The translations under genes and the position numbers were made by a program. Source: Bacillota bacterium (GTDB taxonomy: Bacteria > Bacillota > Clostridia > Lachnospirales > Anaerotignaceae). From it: 64,000 nucleotides of DNA. The DNA is taken from contig JAETUG010000009.1 in NCBI GenBank assembly GCA_021768705.1, forward strand, positions 1 to 64,000. Direction: 5' to 3'. The first letter of the stretch is position 1. Every line of letters begins with the position of its first letter. The notes beneath the pieces are model-generated. The model did no database searches. It was not told the origin of the DNA and saw only the letters and a program-made list of their open reading frames with translations. Of the stretch, positions 7,590-17,010 are shown in pieces.

Positions 7590-10250
7590 ATGGCTGAAAA
7601 AATCATGCTGATCGATGGGAACAGCATTGTGAATCGTGCCTTTTATGGGGTTCCTTTGCTGACCAATGGGGAAGGCCGCTATACCAATGGGGTATATGGT
7701 TTTCTGAATATTTTGTTTAAACTGATGGACGAAGAAAATCCCGATTATCTGGCGGTTGCTTTCGACCTGCATGCGCCCACTTTTCGTCACAAAACCTTTG
7801 ATGGATATAAGGGGACAAGAAAGGGGATGCCCGAAGAACTGCGGGAGCAGATGCCCCTGCTGAAAGAAGTGCTGCAGACTATGCACATCCCCATTTTTGA
7901 ACAGGAAGGCTATGAAGCCGATGATATTTTGGGGACGCTGTCTGCCCTGGCGGAGAAAAACGGTGTGCTGCCTGTGGTGGTATCCGGTGACAGAGACCTG
8001 CTGCAGATTGCAGGGGAAAAGTTGAAAGTCCGCATCCCCAAGACCAAAGGGGGACGCACGGAAACAGAGGATTACTATGCGGCAGATGTTGTGGAAAAAT
8101 ATGGAGTGACACCTACGGAGTTTATCGATATGAAGGCCCTTATGGGGGATGCCTCCGATAATATCCCCGGTGTGCCTGGCATTGGCGAAAAAACGGCGGC
8201 GAAGATTATCCAGCAGTATCACGATATTGAAACGGCTATCGAACATGCGGCGGAAATTAAGCCGAAAAAAGCATCGGAAAATCTGGCAGAATTTCAGGAA
8301 CAGGCGAGATTGAGCAAGTTTTTGGCGACCATCGTAAGGGATATGCCCTTGGAATGGAACAGGGATGGGCTGAAGATCAATGATATGTTCAACGCTGCAG
8401 CCTATGAATTGGTGAAACGACTGGAATTCAAGAGTATGTTCAGCCGCTTTGAGGGGGCTGTTGCCGCTGCGCCAAAAAAGGAAGAAAAAAGCTATGAGCT
8501 GATTGCCGACAGGGAAGGTGCAGAAAGCATCATGGCTGCTCTGGAAAAAGGCGAAACAGCTTATATTTTCATATATGATCATGACGAATGTCAGGGGCTT
8601 GCCCTGTATCAGGAAAAGCTGGGCGGTGTTTTTGTGGAAGCATCCATGCAGCTTTTGATGGATGATATTCTGAAAATCTTCAAGGATTTCTTCCAAGATC
8701 CTGCCTATAAAAAAATCGGTCACGATGTAAAGCGGGATATCAAGCTGCTGCGAGGCTATGGCTATGATGGCTTTGAAGCATCCTTTGATACTGCCATTGG
8801 GGCGTATATCTTGAATGCCACAGGCAGCTCCTATGAATATGACGATATCGCCAATACCTTCCTGAACGAAACATACCCTTCTGCAGAGGAAGTATTCGGG
8901 AAAGGCAGGGCGAAAAAGGCATTTGCAGAGCTGCCCGAAGCAGAAAGAACGGCCTTTGCAGCCAGACAGGCGGAGATATCCTTCCGTGCAAAGGCTGTGA
9001 TGGCAGAAAAGCTGAAAGAAAACGGACAGGAAAACTTGTTTTATGAAATCGAAATGCCCTTGATCTATGTATTGGCGGATATGGAAAAATACGGCATCAA
9101 GGTGGACAAAAAAGCCTTGCTGGCTTATCAGAAACGACTGGAAGAGAGCATGGATGGCATGGAAGAGGAAATCTATGCACTGGCAGGGGAGAAATTTAAC
9201 GTAAATTCCCCCAAACAGTTGGGCGTGATCCTTTTTGAAAAGCTGGGGCTGAAGGGCGGCAAAAAGACAAAGACCGGCTATTCCACAGCGGCAGACGTAC
9301 TGGAAAAGCTGCGTACCGAACACCCTATTGTGGAGCATATCCTGAACTACAGACAGCTGGCAAAGCTGAAAAGCACCTATGCTGATGGACTTCTGGCAGT
9401 GATGGATATGGATACGGAGAAAATCTACTCTACCTTTAACCAGACCATCACAGCAACCGGGCGTATCTCCTCTACGGAGCCCAATCTGCAAAATATCCCT
9501 GTCCGTCTGGAACTGGGACGGGAGCTGCGAAAGGTATTCATTCCCGAAAGCGAAGATTACTGCTTCCTGGATGCGGACTATTCCCAGATCGAGCTGCGTG
9601 TTTTGGCTCATATTTCCGGGGATAAAACCCTGATCGATGCCTTCAAAAACGATCAGGATATCCATAGATTGACGGCTTCTCAGGTGTTCCATGTGCCCTT
9701 TGATGAGGTGACACCTTTGCAGAGAAGCAATGCCAAGGCGGTCAATTTTGGTATTGTTTACGGCATTGGTGCTTTTAGCCTGAGTCAGGATTTAGGCATT
9801 ACCAGAAAAGAAGCAGATGCTTATATCTCCGCATACTTTACGAAATATCCCAAAATCAAAACATATATGGAAGAAACCATCAAAAATGCCACAGAACAAG
9901 GTTATGTTTCTACCCTGTGGCACCGCAGACGGGCTATGCCGGAACTGCAGAGCGGCAATTTTATCCAGCGTTCCTTTGGCGAACGGGTGGCGATGAATAT
10001 GCCCATTCAGGGCAGTGCTGCGGATATCATCAAGATCGCCATGGTGAAGGTGCATAAAGCACTGAAAGAAGGGGGCTATCGTTCCCGTCTGATTTTGCAG
10101 GTACACGATGAACTGCTCATCGAGACCCACAAGGACGAAAAAGAAGCTGTGGCAAAAATTCTGAAAGATAACATGGAACAGGCAGTGGAACTTGATGTTC
10201 CTCTGGATGTGGATGTGCATGAGGGCGCATCCTGGTTCGAAGCGAAATAA
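7590..10250 (+). CDS. polA: DNA polymerase I
   Basis: An 886-residue family A polymerase involved in Okazaki fragment processing and repair. Residues about 1-290 are the 5'-3' exonuclease (FEN) domain (LIDGNSIVNRAFYG; DILGTLSALAE; GDASDNIPGVPGIG). Residues about 300-480 are the 3'-5' exonuclease-like domain, but the catalytic D-x-E seen in the E. coli enzyme is replaced ('YIFIYDHDECQG'), so proofreading is probably lost, as in Bacillus. The polymerase domain has motif A DADYSQIELR (about 660), motif B with 'KAVNFGIVYG' (about 715) and motif C QVHDE (about 838). First gene of an operon; GGGAGG precedes ATG. Confidence 0.97.
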   Translation: MAEKIMLIDGNSIVNRAFYGVPLLTNGEGRYTNGVYGFLNILFKLMDEENPDYLAVAFDLHAPTFRHKTFDGYKGTRKGMPEELREQMPLLKEVLQTMHIPIFEQEGYEADDILGTLSALAEKNGVLPVVVSGDRDLLQIAGEKLKVRIPKTKGGRTETEDYYAADVVEKYGVTPTEFIDMKALMGDASDNIPGVPGIGEKTAAKIIQQYHDIETAIEHAAEIKPKKASENLAEFQEQARLSKFLATIVRDMPLEWNRDGLKINDMFNAAAYELVKRLEFKSMFSRFEGAVAAAPKKEEKSYELIADREGAESIMAALEKGETAYIFIYDHDECQGLALYQEKLGGVFVEASMQLLMDDILKIFKDFFQDPAYKKIGHDVKRDIKLLRGYGYDGFEASFDTAIGAYILNATGSSYEYDDIANTFLNETYPSAEEVFGKGRAKKAFAELPEAERTAFAARQAEISFRAKAVMAEKLKENGQENLFYEIEMPLIYVLADMEKYGIKVDKKALLAYQKRLEESMDGMEEEIYALAGEKFNVNSPKQLGVILFEKLGLKGGKKTKTGYSTAADVLEKLRTEHPIVEHILNYRQLAKLKSTYADGLLAVMDMDTEKIYSTFNQTITATGRISSTEPNLQNIPVRLELGRELRKVFIPESEDYCFLDADYSQIELRVLAHISGDKTLIDAFKNDQDIHRLTASQVFHVPFDEVTPLQRSNAKAVNFGIVYGIGAFSLSQDLGITRKEADAYISAYFTKYPKIKTYMEETIKNATEQGYVSTLWHRRRAMPELQSGNFIQRSFGERVAMNMPIQGSAADIIKIAMVKVHKALKEGGYRSRLILQVHDELLIETHKDEKEAVAKILKDNMEQAVELDVPLDVDVHEGASWFEAK

Positions 10251-10266
10251 AAAGAGGTAGAAAGCT

Positions 10267-10857
10267 ATGAAAGTAATTGGTTTGACAGGAGGCACAGGCA
10301 GCGGCAAAAGTGTTGTCAGTAAGAGCCTTGCGGAAGCGGGGGCAGTCATTGTAGATGCAGATCAAATCGCCCATGAGATCATTTTGAAAGGGAAACCTGC
10401 TTATCAGGAGATCATTGCATATTACGGTACGGGAATTTTGGACGAGGATGGTAATATCATCCGTAAAAAATTGGGCGAGATCGTGTTCAACGATGGGGAA
10501 AAACTGGCATTTCTGAATCAGTGTACCCATAAATATATCTGTGCAGAGGTAGACAGACAGATCGCTGCAGCAAAAGAAGCAGGCACAGCCATAGCCATCG
10601 TTCTGGATGCGCCGTTGCTTTTGGAAGCCGGACTGGAACAGGTCTGCGATTGGGTCTGGGTGGTCTATGCCGACCCGGAAGTCCGCGCCCAAAGGGTCAT
10701 GGCAAGGGATGGTGTGACCTATGAACTGGCAAAGGCCCGTATCGCCAACCAGAAAAGCTGGGAGGAATATAAGCAGGCGGCGGATACTGTCATTGATAAC
10801 AGCAAAGACCTGGCATATCTGCAGGGGCAGCTGTCTGAACTTTTGAAAAAAATATAA
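10267..10857 (+). CDS. coaE: Dephospho-CoA kinase
   Basis: A 196-residue P-loop kinase: GGTGSGKS at residues 8-15, then 'DADQIAHEI' and 'VLDAPLLLEAGLE' as in CoaE. It performs the last step of coenzyme A synthesis, phosphorylating the ribose 3'-OH of dephospho-CoA. It begins 16 bp after polA with its own AGAGGTAG site; the polA-coaE order is common in Firmicutes. Confidence 0.95.
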   Translation: MKVIGLTGGTGSGKSVVSKSLAEAGAVIVDADQIAHEIILKGKPAYQEIIAYYGTGILDEDGNIIRKKLGEIVFNDGEKLAFLNQCTHKYICAEVDRQIAAAKEAGTAIAIVLDAPLLLEAGLEQVCDWVWVVYADPEVRAQRVMARDGVTYELAKARIANQKSWEEYKQAADTVIDNSKDLAYLQGQLSELLKKI

Positions 10858-10872
10858 AGGAAGCTAACGACA

Positions 10873-11424
10873 ATGATTCGATTCATAAAGAAATTGTTTA
10901 CGCTGGCGGTGTCTTTGGTACTGCTGGCGACCTTTGGCTATTGTGTGGTGCTTCCCCGTGTCCTGCCTTTGAAATATCAGGATATGGTGGAGAAATACGC
11001 TGCCCAGTATCAGCTGGAGGAAAGCCTGGTCTATGGTGTCATTTTTTGCGAGAGCCGTTTTGAGCCGGAGGCAGTCTCGTCCGCGGATGCCGTGGGGCTG
11101 ATGCAGGTGACGAAAGAGACCGGTTGGTGGGCGGCGGAGCAGATGGGGTTAGACCCCTCTGCCATCGATCTGACCGACCCGGACACCAATATCCGTATCG
11201 GCTGTTGGTATCTGCACTGGCTCAATGAAAAATTCGATGGTGTGCAGGAGACCGCCCTGGCAGGATATAACGCAGGCCATGGGAATGTTGCCCGTTGGCT
11301 GGCTGATGAAGAAATGAGCCGTGACGGCATCACGTTGGATGAAATACCCTATGGAGAAACGAAAAGCTATGTGAAACGGGTGGAACTGGCGGAAAAGATA
11401 TACTGCTTTTTGTATCGCCTGTGA
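10873..11424 (+). CDS. Lytic transglycosylase (Slt/LysM-type goose lysozyme fold)
   Basis: A 183-residue protein with an N-terminal signal anchor (about residues 9-30) and an SLT domain. E60 in 'FCESRF' is the expected catalytic acid, followed by 'SSADAVGLMQV' and 'AGYNAGHGNVARWL'. The enzyme cleaves peptidoglycan glycan strands, forming 1,6-anhydro ends. It lies in the polA-coaE operon, where such genes are often found in Clostridia. Confidence 0.88.
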   Translation: MIRFIKKLFTLAVSLVLLATFGYCVVLPRVLPLKYQDMVEKYAAQYQLEESLVYGVIFCESRFEPEAVSSADAVGLMQVTKETGWWAAEQMGLDPSAIDLTDPDTNIRIGCWYLHWLNEKFDGVQETALAGYNAGHGNVARWLADEEMSRDGITLDEIPYGETKSYVKRVELAEKIYCFLYRL

Positions 11425-11450
11425 TGGCTTTTGAGAGGATTTGAAGAAAT

Positions 11451-13061
11451 ATGAAAAAAAGGATTTGGCTGCTTTTGCTGACCCTTTGCCTTTGCCTTTC
11501 TGGCTGCAGGCAGGGCGGACAAGAGCAGACGGAAGAAGATTTTACTGCAGTGGGCGGGGAAAATATGCAGGAGGGGGAGACAGGTACCCTGAATCTTTCC
11601 ATGCGTATCCCGGAAACCCTCAACCCCCTTTTGAATAGAGAAGAAACAGTAGACCGTATTTTGAAGCTGATGTATCTGCCCCTGATGGACTTTGATGAAA
11701 GCGGCAAAGCCTGTCCTGCTGTGGCAGAAAGCTGGGAATTTAGCCCCGACGGCAGGAGCCTGACAGTGCAGCTGAACCAAAATCTCCTTTGGCAGAATGG
11801 TGGGAAAGTGACTGCCGATGATGTGGTCTATTCTCTGAATACCATCAGAAATGCTCCGGAGGATGCAGTCTATAAAAAAGTTCTGAATTATGTCAGCGGA
11901 TGCACAAAAGCAGGAGAATACACGGTCGTGTTCACATTCCATGATAATTTCAGTTCTAATATCTCCGCTTTGCGCTTTCCTGTCATTTCCGCAGCCTATT
12001 ACGGTGGACAGAATGACCCTAAGGCGGAGATCAACTTGAAACCTATGGGCAATGGCCCCTATAGTCTGGTTTCCTATAAACAGGCAGCAGAACTGACACT
12101 GGAAGCGAACCCTTCCTATCATGGAGATGCGCCGAATATTTCCCGTGTACGTGTGAAGGTTACAGCAGGGGAAGAAACAGATATCAATGCTTTCGAGCAG
12201 GGGATGACCGATGTGTTGGTGACGGATGCCATGGAAGCAGGCAAATATGCCGATGAAGGGATTTCCGGTATCTATCAGTATACCTCCAATGAATATGATT
12301 TTATCGCTTTCAATTTCAGACGGGATCTCTTTCAGGATAAATCCCTGCGGCAGGCGGTGGCTTATGCCCTGCCCAAGGAAAGCCTGATGGAAAGCGTTTA
12401 TTTGAATTATGGCGTGATGACAAATACGCCCATCAACCCCAAAAGCTGGCTCTACGAGGAAAATGTGGCTCTGTATGGATACAACCCGACCATGGCGTCT
12501 ACCTTCCTGAAAAATGGTGGTTGGACAGATACAGATGGCAACGGCAGACTGGAAAAAACCGCCAATGGCATATCCAAGCCCCTGCAGGCAACGATTCTGG
12601 TAAATCAGGAAAACACTGGCAGAATGCAGATCGCTTCCAAGATGAAGGAAGAACTGACTGCCATCGGCTTTGAGATCAGCATTGATAAACAGCCCTTTGA
12701 AGTATATCAGGAAAAATTCATCAACGGACAGTATGATATTGTTGTGGGTGGCTGGAAATGCTCCGAGGTGACAGACCTGGCACCTTTCTTTGGCACAGGG
12801 GGCAGCCTGAACTATATCGGCTACAGCAATCCTGAGGTGGATCAGCTTCTGGAGGCAGCGAAAACAGCTGTGGGCGAGGGGCAGACTTTGCTGGCCTACA
12901 GCAGCCTGCAGAAAAAACTAGCGGAGGAATTGCCTTATATCAGCATCGCTTATCGCAATCAGGCAGTATTCGCTTCTAAAAATATCGGCGGGGAGATCAG
13001 CCCTGTGGAAAGCAATGTTTTCTGCGGCATTGAAAAATGGATGTATCAGAAAGGGGAATGA
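11451..13061 (+). CDS. Peptide-type ABC solute-binding lipoprotein (SBP_bac_5)
   Basis: A 536-residue lipoprotein with lipobox LSGC near residue 19 and the family 5 (OppA/DppA) layout: 'LNPLLNREETVDRILKLMY', 'WQNGGKVTADDVVYS', 'PMGNGPY', 'RQAVAYALPKESL'. It should bind oligopeptides or related solutes. No permease or ATPase genes are adjacent, so it may serve a transporter encoded elsewhere. It begins 26 bp after the transglycosylase gene. Confidence 0.85.
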   Translation: MKKRIWLLLLTLCLCLSGCRQGGQEQTEEDFTAVGGENMQEGETGTLNLSMRIPETLNPLLNREETVDRILKLMYLPLMDFDESGKACPAVAESWEFSPDGRSLTVQLNQNLLWQNGGKVTADDVVYSLNTIRNAPEDAVYKKVLNYVSGCTKAGEYTVVFTFHDNFSSNISALRFPVISAAYYGGQNDPKAEINLKPMGNGPYSLVSYKQAAELTLEANPSYHGDAPNISRVRVKVTAGEETDINAFEQGMTDVLVTDAMEAGKYADEGISGIYQYTSNEYDFIAFNFRRDLFQDKSLRQAVAYALPKESLMESVYLNYGVMTNTPINPKSWLYEENVALYGYNPTMASTFLKNGGWTDTDGNGRLEKTANGISKPLQATILVNQENTGRMQIASKMKEELTAIGFEISIDKQPFEVYQEKFINGQYDIVVGGWKCSEVTDLAPFFGTGGSLNYIGYSNPEVDQLLEAAKTAVGEGQTLLAYSSLQKKLAEELPYISIAYRNQAVFASKNIGGEISPVESNVFCGIEKWMYQKGE

Positions 13062-13063
13062 GC

Positions 13064-14026
13064 ATGTCTGAATTCAGAACAAATCCCTTTACGGGAGAAA
13101 TGACGCTTTACGCGGAAAATCGAAAGAATCGCCCCTATGAATTTGTCCATAATACCAAGGCGAAAAATACGAATAATGAAAACTGTCCCTTCTGTGGCGG
13201 CCATGAAACATGGACCACAGATGCAGTCTATCAGGATGGTCCTGACGGGGCATGGCAGATGCGGGTATTTCCCAATATGTTCCCTGCGGTGAAGGAAGAC
13301 TGCGGCGAGCTGGAAGGGGAAGCCTTTTACGAACAGACAGCGGGCAGGGGGAGGCACGAAGTGCTGGTGGATACCCCTAATCATAATGAGACTATCGACG
13401 CCTTCAGCGTGGAACACATCGAAAAGGTGTTGCATGTATTGCAGGACAGACTGAATCATTTCCGCACCCGAGAGCATACACAATATGTGCAGATCTTCAA
13501 GAACTGCGGCCCTTCTGCCGGTATGAGCATCCGCCATTCCCATTGGCAGTTGATGGGGCTGCCTGTCGTGCCCAGACGGGCGGCGGCTATGGCAGAAAAA
13601 ATGCAGGGAGAGGATTGCCTTTTCTGCAAAATGCTGACTTATGAAAAAGGGCAAGGGAAACGTATTGCGGGGGAGACAGAGCATTTCATTGCCATCGCTC
13701 CCTATGCAGGCAGATTTCCCTATGAGGTCTGGCTAGCACCCAAGCTGCATCAGAGGGACTTTGGGGATATGGACGATGCCCAGAGAAAAGACCTTGCCAA
13801 GCTTTTGTGGGAGACATTGCAAAAGATCACAAAACTTAAGGAGGATATCGGCTATAATATCTGTGTGATGGATGGCCCCAGAAACAGGGATTTCCATTGG
13901 CATATTGAAATTTTGCCTCGCATCGGCGGTTTCGCCGGGTTTGAATATGCTACGGATTGCTTTATCAATATGGTAAGCCCGGAAAGAGCCGCTGCCTATT
14001 ACCGAGGCGAGAACATAGAGGATTGA
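13064..14026 (+). CDS. Galactose-1-phosphate uridylyltransferase-like protein (HIT fold, GalT/DUF4931 type)
   Basis: A 320-residue protein with two metal-binding Cys pairs (CPFCGG near residue 40; CLFCKM near 187) and the nucleotidyl-transfer motif region 'IRHSHWQLMGLP' (GalT enzymes have HPHxQ; here HSHWQ). The C-terminus has 'HWHIEILPRIGGFAGFE', as in GalT. The start was placed at 13064, 7 nt after AAGGGG. No other galactose genes are nearby, so the real substrate may be another sugar phosphate or nucleotide. Confidence 0.75.
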   Translation: MSEFRTNPFTGEMTLYAENRKNRPYEFVHNTKAKNTNNENCPFCGGHETWTTDAVYQDGPDGAWQMRVFPNMFPAVKEDCGELEGEAFYEQTAGRGRHEVLVDTPNHNETIDAFSVEHIEKVLHVLQDRLNHFRTREHTQYVQIFKNCGPSAGMSIRHSHWQLMGLPVVPRRAAAMAEKMQGEDCLFCKMLTYEKGQGKRIAGETEHFIAIAPYAGRFPYEVWLAPKLHQRDFGDMDDAQRKDLAKLLWETLQKITKLKEDIGYNICVMDGPRNRDFHWHIEILPRIGGFAGFEYATDCFINMVSPERAAAYYRGENIED

Positions 14027-14057
14027 TGCTCCTACAAAGAAAACTGCTTTGCAGAAC

Positions 14058-14098
14058 AAAAGCCGCAGGACACAGCTGTCTTACGGCTTTCTTTTTTT
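14058..14098 (+). terminator. Intrinsic terminator of the polA operon
   Basis: AAAAGCCG-n-AGGACA pairs with TGTCTTACGGCTTT and is followed by CTTTTTTT. Confidence 0.85.
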
Positions 14099-14142
14099 GT
14101 TTTATAGATTTGGTTTTGGGATGGTTTTACCATACAGGCTTT

Positions 14143-14586
14143 TTATGTAAGACATTCCCAACGATCTTCCAGAATTTTTTCCAGCTTCGCAACGGCATCC
14201 TGTATCAAGGCGGACATAGGCAGATTGGAAACGCCTGCGATCAGGTTTTCGCATTTATTGACAGGGATGAGGATGCGGGTGGCATCGGCCTGACCCACTG
14301 CGACTGCCATAGCCGGCGTCACTTCCCCTAACATGGCATCTGCGATGACGATACCGATGGGCCCAATGATGACATCCGCTTTGCGGCAGGCAACGATGAC
14401 AGGGTTTTCCCCTGTGGCGGCCTGCTTTGCCCCTGCTTTGAGCATGGCTGCGGTGGCAGTGGCATTGGTTCCCACGGCTATGATGTTCAGCTGATCCTGA
14501 TATGCTTGCAGTGCTTTGATGAGCTGACTGCCCAACTGACCGCCTTGACCATCCATGACCAGAACGTGCAATCTCTGTTTTTTCAA
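14143..14586 (-). CDS. DUF3842 family protein
   Basis: A 147-residue protein with a Rossmann-like start (VLVMDGQGGQLGSQLIKAL) and two runs 'VGTNATATAAMLKAGA' and 'IIGPIGIVIADAMLGEVTPAMA', matching DUF3842 of Clostridia. Its function is unknown. The GQGGxLG loop suggests nucleotide or cofactor binding. It lies 19 bp downstream of the HAD phosphatase gene on the same strand. Confidence 0.8.
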   Translation of the reverse strand: MKKQRLHVLVMDGQGGQLGSQLIKALQAYQDQLNIIAVGTNATATAAMLKAGAKQAATGENPVIVACRKADVIIGPIGIVIADAMLGEVTPAMAVAVGQADATRILIPVNKCENLIAGVSNLPMSALIQDAVAKLEKILEDRWECLT

Positions 14587-14604
14587 GGGTATGACCTCCT
14601 GTTT

Positions 14605-15240
14605 TTACAGCAGTTCTTGATAAGAACGAATGCATTTATCTGCCAGTTTTTCGATTTTTTCGATCTCGTTTTCACGGATGGAATGGTCCAGAACGGCATA
14701 GACGGTAAACCCTGCGGCTTTTGCGCCTTTTACCGCATAACCAGCATCTTCGAAAACAACGGTATCTTCCAGTGTGCCGCCCAATTTTTCCATGGCAGTC
14801 AGGTATGCTTTACCGTCCTCCTTATATTCCCCCAACTCCGTACAGGTAAGGATGCAGTCGAAGTATTTATGGATATCCAGACGATCCAGCGCAGGCAGGA
14901 TATAGCTTGCTTCCGAAGCGGTAAGGATGCACATTTTTACGCCTTTTCCCGCCATAGTTTCCAGATATGCTTTTGCGCCTTCCTTCAGGGGAATGGTATG
15001 GCGATAGGCATCCTCCACATAGTTGATAATCTCGTCTACAATAGCCTGGGGTTCCATGGGAACGCCCAGTGTATCACGAAAATATTCCGCAGACTGATAT
15101 AATGTCTGGCTTTTTACCACATCCAGCAGATTTTCCGGAACGGGAAAGTGATGTCTGGTGAGGAAGGTCTCTCCTGTGCCGCGCCAAATGGGCATGGAAT
15201 CGATGAGGGTACCGTCCAGGTCAAAAATAATATATTTCAT
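14605..15240 (-). CDS. HAD-superfamily phosphatase (beta-phosphoglucomutase-like)
   Basis: A 211-residue HAD hydrolase: motif I DLDGTLIDSM at residues 6-15, motif II 'ILTAS', motif III lysine in 'KEDGKAYL', motif IV 'VFEDAGYAVKGAKAAG'. The cap is helical, as in subfamily IA. The start was placed at 15240 (MKYIIFD) because a ribosome site is near and the 23 upstream residues lack family similarity. The substrate is not predictable. Confidence 0.88.
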   Translation of the reverse strand: MKYIIFDLDGTLIDSMPIWRGTGETFLTRHHFPVPENLLDVVKSQTLYQSAEYFRDTLGVPMEPQAIVDEIINYVEDAYRHTIPLKEGAKAYLETMAGKGVKMCILTASEASYILPALDRLDIHKYFDCILTCTELGEYKEDGKAYLTAMEKLGGTLEDTVVFEDAGYAVKGAKAAGFTVYAVLDHSIRENEIEKIEKLADKCIRSYQELL

Positions 15241-15268
15241 AGTTCTTTTCCTTTTCTGATTTGTTGAT

Positions 15269-15562
15269 TTATCTGTATTTATCGATTTTTTCGTTGATGG
15301 TGAGAACACCTGCAGGGTTGTGGAAGATCTTCACATATGCTTTGGTAGAGGGAGAGCCTTCTTCAATGGGAATCTCCTGACAGCGTTTGATGATCTCCAT
15401 CAGTTTGTCAAAATCGCCTTCTACTACTGTTTCAAAGGGGCCAACCTCATAATGACAGCCTGTGCTTTCAATATAAGCGATGACTTTGTCTACGATGGCG
15501 CAGACAGTTTTGATATCGGAAACATCAGGCAAAACCTGAATGGCAATGCTTGTGGTATACAT
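15269..15562 (-). CDS. Thiamine-binding protein, MTH1187/YkoF family
   Basis: A 97-residue protein of the UPF0045/MTH1187 family: 'SIAIQVLPDVSD', 'GPFETVVEGDFDKLMEIIKRCQE'. Characterised members form tetramers that bind thiamine and are often linked to thiamine or hydroxymethylpyrimidine ABC uptake genes. The window's SsuABC-like system lies 8 kb away, which makes thiamine-related uptake a possibility but not shown. The gene has an AGGAGG-like site and its own promoter region. Confidence 0.82.
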   Translation of the reverse strand: MYTTSIAIQVLPDVSDIKTVCAIVDKVIAYIESTGCHYEVGPFETVVEGDFDKLMEIIKRCQEIPIEEGSPSTKAYVKIFHNPAGVLTINEKIDKYR

Positions 15563-15696
15563 TATTCATTCCTCCTTGTCTGTATAGGATCTTATAAGGA
15601 AATTCTAGCATTTTTTTCAGAAAAAGACAAGTGCGCCTACGTTGCCGTTGCGGAAGGCATTGCCTGTGTTAGTTTAAAATATGGATTTCATGCAGA

Positions 15697-15728
15697 TAAA
15701 AAACCCCTATCCAATTGGATAGGGGTTT
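15697..15728 (-). terminator. Intrinsic terminator after the YaiI/YqxD gene
   Basis: AAACCCCTATCC / GGATAGGGGTTT forms a perfect hairpin with a 4-nt AATT loop; read on the minus strand it ends in a T-run. Confidence 0.85.
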
Positions 15729-15733
15729 CTGCT

Positions 15734-16189
15734 TTATGGTTGCTGTTTTTCGCTTTTGATGGCTCTTTCCAGTGCGGAAAGGAATTTTTCATCATCTTCT
15801 TTGGTGCGCTTGCGGATATGTCCGCCGCGGGATTTTTTTTGTCGGCGCATTTCTCTGGAAAGGTGACGCTCAAAAAGCATGCGGTCGATGTTTTCAGAAG
15901 TAAAGAAGAAGCCGTTGGGGTGGAGGACAGTGGCTTTTTTCGCCAGCAGGAGGGAAGCCAAGCCATAATCCTGCGTGATACAGATATCGCCTGCCAGTGT
16001 GCGGTTGGCAATAGCGAGGTCTGCGCTGTCTGCACCTTGGTCTACTGTAACGATGGTGACGAAATCCTCGTTATAAAATAGTATATGGGCTACGTCACAG
16101 ACCATGATGACTTCCAGACCTTGTTTTTTGGCACAGTCGATGATGAGTTCCTTTACCGGGCAGGCATCGGCGTCCACCATGATTTTCAT
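15734..16189 (-). CDS. YaiI/YqxD family protein (DUF188, PIN-like)
   Basis: The 151-residue protein starts MKIMVDADACPV, the DUF188 signature, with D-x-D acidic residues as in the NYN/PIN-like nuclease fold, and continues 'TVDQGADSADLAIAN' and 'VLHPNGFFFT'. Its function is not established; a nuclease role is inferred from the fold. The start was placed at 16189 after GGAGGAAACC; a longer frame up to 16303 crosses the preceding terminator and is not real. Confidence 0.88.
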   Translation of the reverse strand: MKIMVDADACPVKELIIDCAKKQGLEVIMVCDVAHILFYNEDFVTIVTVDQGADSADLAIANRTLAGDICITQDYGLASLLLAKKATVLHPNGFFFTSENIDRMLFERHLSREMRRQKKSRGGHIRKRTKEDDEKFLSALERAIKSEKQQP

Positions 16190-16207
16190 AGGTTTCCTCC
16201 TTTCAAA

Positions 16208-16234
16208 AGAAAAACCCTGCCAATCTGACAGGGA
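16208..16234 (-). terminator. Intrinsic terminator after the LUD gene
   Basis: On the minus strand CCCTGTCAGATTGGCAGGG is followed by TTTTTCTTTT. It lies between the LUD stop and the YaiI/YqxD start. Confidence 0.75.
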
Positions 16235-16245
16235 ATATATTTTTC

Positions 16246-16881
16246 TTAATAGCCCAGTTCTTCGCCGATCAGGATGACTTTGATACGGCCTGTGGGGCGG
16301 CAAACTCTTGTCACCAGCACCTGATTACAGATACATTCGGGGGAGGTGCAGTTATGGCAGGTGCCGTCTACGGCACAGGGGGTTTTGCCCATGAAGCGCA
16401 TACTGTTGACGGGAGCAGCATAGCCTCTTACTCTTTTGATGGCTGCATCAACATCCTGGGCAACTTTGTTCAAACCGCACATGACGATGACGTTGTTGGG
16501 GCCGAAGCAGATGGAAGCCACACGATTGCCTGTGCCATCGATATTCACCAGCACACCATCCTCGGAAATGGCGTTTGTGCTTGTCAGGTAGTAGTCTGTT
16601 AAAAGACCCTGACGCATCATTTCACGCATTTCTGTGGGATTTGCAGCGGTGTCTCTGTCGATGACCGTATAGTTGCCTTCTTTGACAGCCTTTGTCAGAC
16701 CCATGTCACGGATAGTCATGGAACCGCCCCATGTGATGCTGCTGCCTTCGGGGATCAGGGACAGGGCTTTTTCTACGGCTTCTGCCGCTGTGGGGCAGTA
16801 ATAGGCTTCAAAATGGCGGCGTTCCAGGTTTTTTACAAGAGTCGCACTTAAAAGTTCTTTTCTTTTTTCCTTTGGTGTCAT
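16246..16881 (-). CDS. LUD-domain protein (LutC/DUF162-like)
   Basis: A 211-residue LUD protein: 'LIPEGSSITWGGSMTIRDMG', 'DYYLTSTNAISEDGVLVNIDGTGNRVA', 'GLNKVAQDVDAAIKRVRGYAAP'. A C-terminal Cys cluster (C-x5-C-x2-C-x5-C-x2-C region 'CAVDGTCHNCTSPECICNQ') may bind an Fe-S cluster or zinc. LUD proteins take part in lactate oxidation complexes, but the partner lutA/lutB genes are absent here; single LUD genes are widespread in Clostridia with unknown roles. Confidence 0.85.
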   Translation of the reverse strand: MTPKEKRKELLSATLVKNLERRHFEAYYCPTAAEAVEKALSLIPEGSSITWGGSMTIRDMGLTKAVKEGNYTVIDRDTAANPTEMREMMRQGLLTDYYLTSTNAISEDGVLVNIDGTGNRVASICFGPNNVIVMCGLNKVAQDVDAAIKRVRGYAAPVNSMRFMGKTPCAVDGTCHNCTSPECICNQVLVTRVCRPTGRIKVILIGEELGY

Positions 16882-17010
16882 AATGGATCACTCCTCTTTG
16901 TGATATTGTTTTCTCTCTTGTACAAATCATATCATAAAACTTAGAAAGTTGCATCCTTTTTCTTGCAAAGGGATGGTTTCTCCCGTATCATAGGAGAAAG
17001 AGGTGATACC

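Noticed and set aside
7443-9692. A 749-codon minus-strand open frame
   Set aside because: It is the antisense shadow of polA, whose domains and motifs are unmistakable; no ribosome site or family similarity.
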